From positions 40,371,004 to 40,435,003 of the forward strand of contig CM055821.1 in the NCBI GenBank assembly GCA_029582265.1: 64,000 bases of DNA, written 5' to 3'. Position 1 is the first letter of the stretch. The number at the start of each line of letters is the position of its first letter. A model generated the notes under the pieces. That model was not told where the DNA came from and searched no databases. It saw nothing but the letters and a program-made list of their open reading frames with translations. The stretch comes from Zoroaster sp. YZ-2022 (taxonomy: Eukaryota > Echinodermata > Asteroidea > Forcipulatida > Zoroasteridae). Made by a program: the position numbers and the translations under genes. Positions 63,173 to 64,000 of the stretch are shown here, piece by piece.

Positions 63173-64000
63173 CTTCCTTCAGATGGAGACTCGCTTTAAC
63201 GTTGAAGCTGCCAATCGTGTCAAACTGATTGGGAAATAGCTGTGTGAGGTCGTTGACTGAGTTAATAGGTCTACACTGTAGGTGAGACTGCTTATTCACC
63301 ACTGTTGCTTTAAGTGGCTCAGCTGTAGGCTGTGGATTAGCTTGGGTTTGATGTTGAGCTGACATCAGAGTGGAATGGATGGTCACTACCTGGAGCTCGC
63401 GGCATATGGGAAGACCGGCGATGGCGGGCCCAGGGACATCCACAATGTAGAAGTTGCTACGTATCCACTCTGGCTGTTTATAACGGCATAGAATCTCGAT
63501 GCAACCGAGACATGGTATGACAGTGCCGTTGTAGGCAGTTAGTTTTAATTCCACCGGCTTGATGTGGGATTTCCAATTGTCTCCGTACATTTGTTTGATT
63601 GTCCGGAGTGGCAAGGTATTGCCTCCTGCTCCTGTGTCCACTTTTAGCTTCAAGTGGCGTACTCCCTCAAGGTTTGGACAGATCACATCAAGGGTGGTGT
63701 ATGCTTCATTGCTTTGTCGTCGTATGGAGTCCATGCAGAGGTTGGAGACAGTAATTGTGTGGTAGACGACGTCGTACGTGTCATCCTCTAGCGTGTACTC
63801 GTCCATATTGTTCGCATCATTCTGGTTTGTTGAGGGCCGTCGGCTTGTTGATCTCTGCCGTGGCGGCTTTCGGCGTCTACCAGTTCGATCGGCTGATTTG
63901 TTTCTTCGACGATCTGGGGTTTTGCTTTTCCGACAGTACTTGGCCCAATGGCCTTTGGAACCACATGCCTTGCATGTGTCTTGGTAGGCTGGACAGCGTC
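63139..64000 (-). pseudogene. Gypsy gag end and protease
   Basis: One open frame from the window edge: CKACGSKGHWAKYC (CCHC RNA-binding knuckle), an Arg/Lys-rich stretch, then the aspartic protease with KVDTGAGGNTLPLR (active-site DTG) and IAGLPICREL. It runs on through FDTIGSFNVKASLHL to VQRAP-stop at 63139, where the frame is lost just before the reverse transcriptase. A tandem GAAGGTGCT lies at the break. Confidence 0.85.

Larger units (their letters stand above)
59476..64000 (-). mobile_element. Gypsy-type LTR retrotransposon, 3' part
   Basis: Minus-strand order: gag zinc knuckle, protease, reverse transcriptase, RNase H, integrase, C-terminal tail, purine tract, LTR. RT before integrase defines Ty3/Gypsy order. 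The 5' LTR and most of gag lie beyond 64000. Two frame breaks in pol (about 63140 and 62660) make this copy inactive. Confidence 0.92.

Noticed and set aside
61376..63239. Plus-strand ORFs across RT and RNase H
   Set aside because: Shadows of pol; no known domains.

Overview
The window is animal nuclear DNA, most likely from a marine invertebrate and probably a deuterostome (echinoderm, hemichordate or amphioxus type). The reasons are genes with many GT-AG introns, a CYP4-family P450 pair, and a mixture of THAP/P, piggyBac, hAT, Gypsy, I-like and L2/CR1-like elements with typical TTA-repeat LINE tails. The species cannot be decided from the sequence. There are no prokaryotic genes, CRISPR arrays or rRNAs. 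A 500-base run of N (4428-4927) is a scaffold gap.

Host genes. Two CYP4-family cytochrome P450 genes are present. One is complete on the minus strand. Ten exons between 58868 and 24629, with GT-AG borders and compatible phases, give an uninterrupted 519-residue protein with an N-terminal membrane anchor, EGHDTT I-helix, ExxR, PDRF and the heme-cysteine motif. It spans 34 kb only because its introns are full of transposons. The second is a plus-strand paralogue at the left edge (154-2605). Four consecutive internal exons have exactly the lengths of their minus-strand counterparts (124, 278, 196, 83 bp). Its 5' exons lie outside the window and its heme exon is absent before the gap. A near-identical extra copy of the minus gene's first exon (4928-5065) abuts the gap in an orientation that fits neither gene.

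Mobile DNA, left to right. 2990-4391 is a hAT-type element with perfect ends and an 8-bp target duplication. 5.4-6.7 kb is a direct repeat, one copy of which holds a TTAA-flanked MITE. 6.7-8.8 kb is a LINE 3' end split by two hAT MITEs. 9.5-14.8 kb is a decayed I-like retrotransposon (minus). 15.9-18.3 kb is a decayed L2/CR1-like retrotransposon (plus). 19.2-20.3 kb holds a LINE relic and a MITE. 21.6-21.9 kb, 27.4-28.1 kb and 28.7-29.4 kb hold related fold-back elements, one or more carrying a hammerhead-ribozyme-like core. 30.4-34.1 kb holds hAT MITEs and a LINE relic, and 35.5-37.0 kb a 5'-truncated L2-like LINE. 37.1-51.5 kb is a large composite P/THAP insertion in intron 2 of the P450 gene. 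It holds a nearly intact P-element transposase with spliced THAP exons, and nested inside it a shorter terminal-repeat element that itself contains a piggyBac. 51.5-53.9 kb is an array of diverged repeats, 55.1-57.8 kb a tandem duplication, and 59.5-64.0 kb the 3' LTR and gag-pol end of a Gypsy-type retrotransposon running off the right edge.

How it fits together. The only convincing cellular function is CYP4-type monooxygenase activity (fatty-acid or eicosanoid hydroxylation in related families). Everything else is a layered record of insertions, several of which can be ordered because one element interrupts another or because an empty copy of the site is also present.
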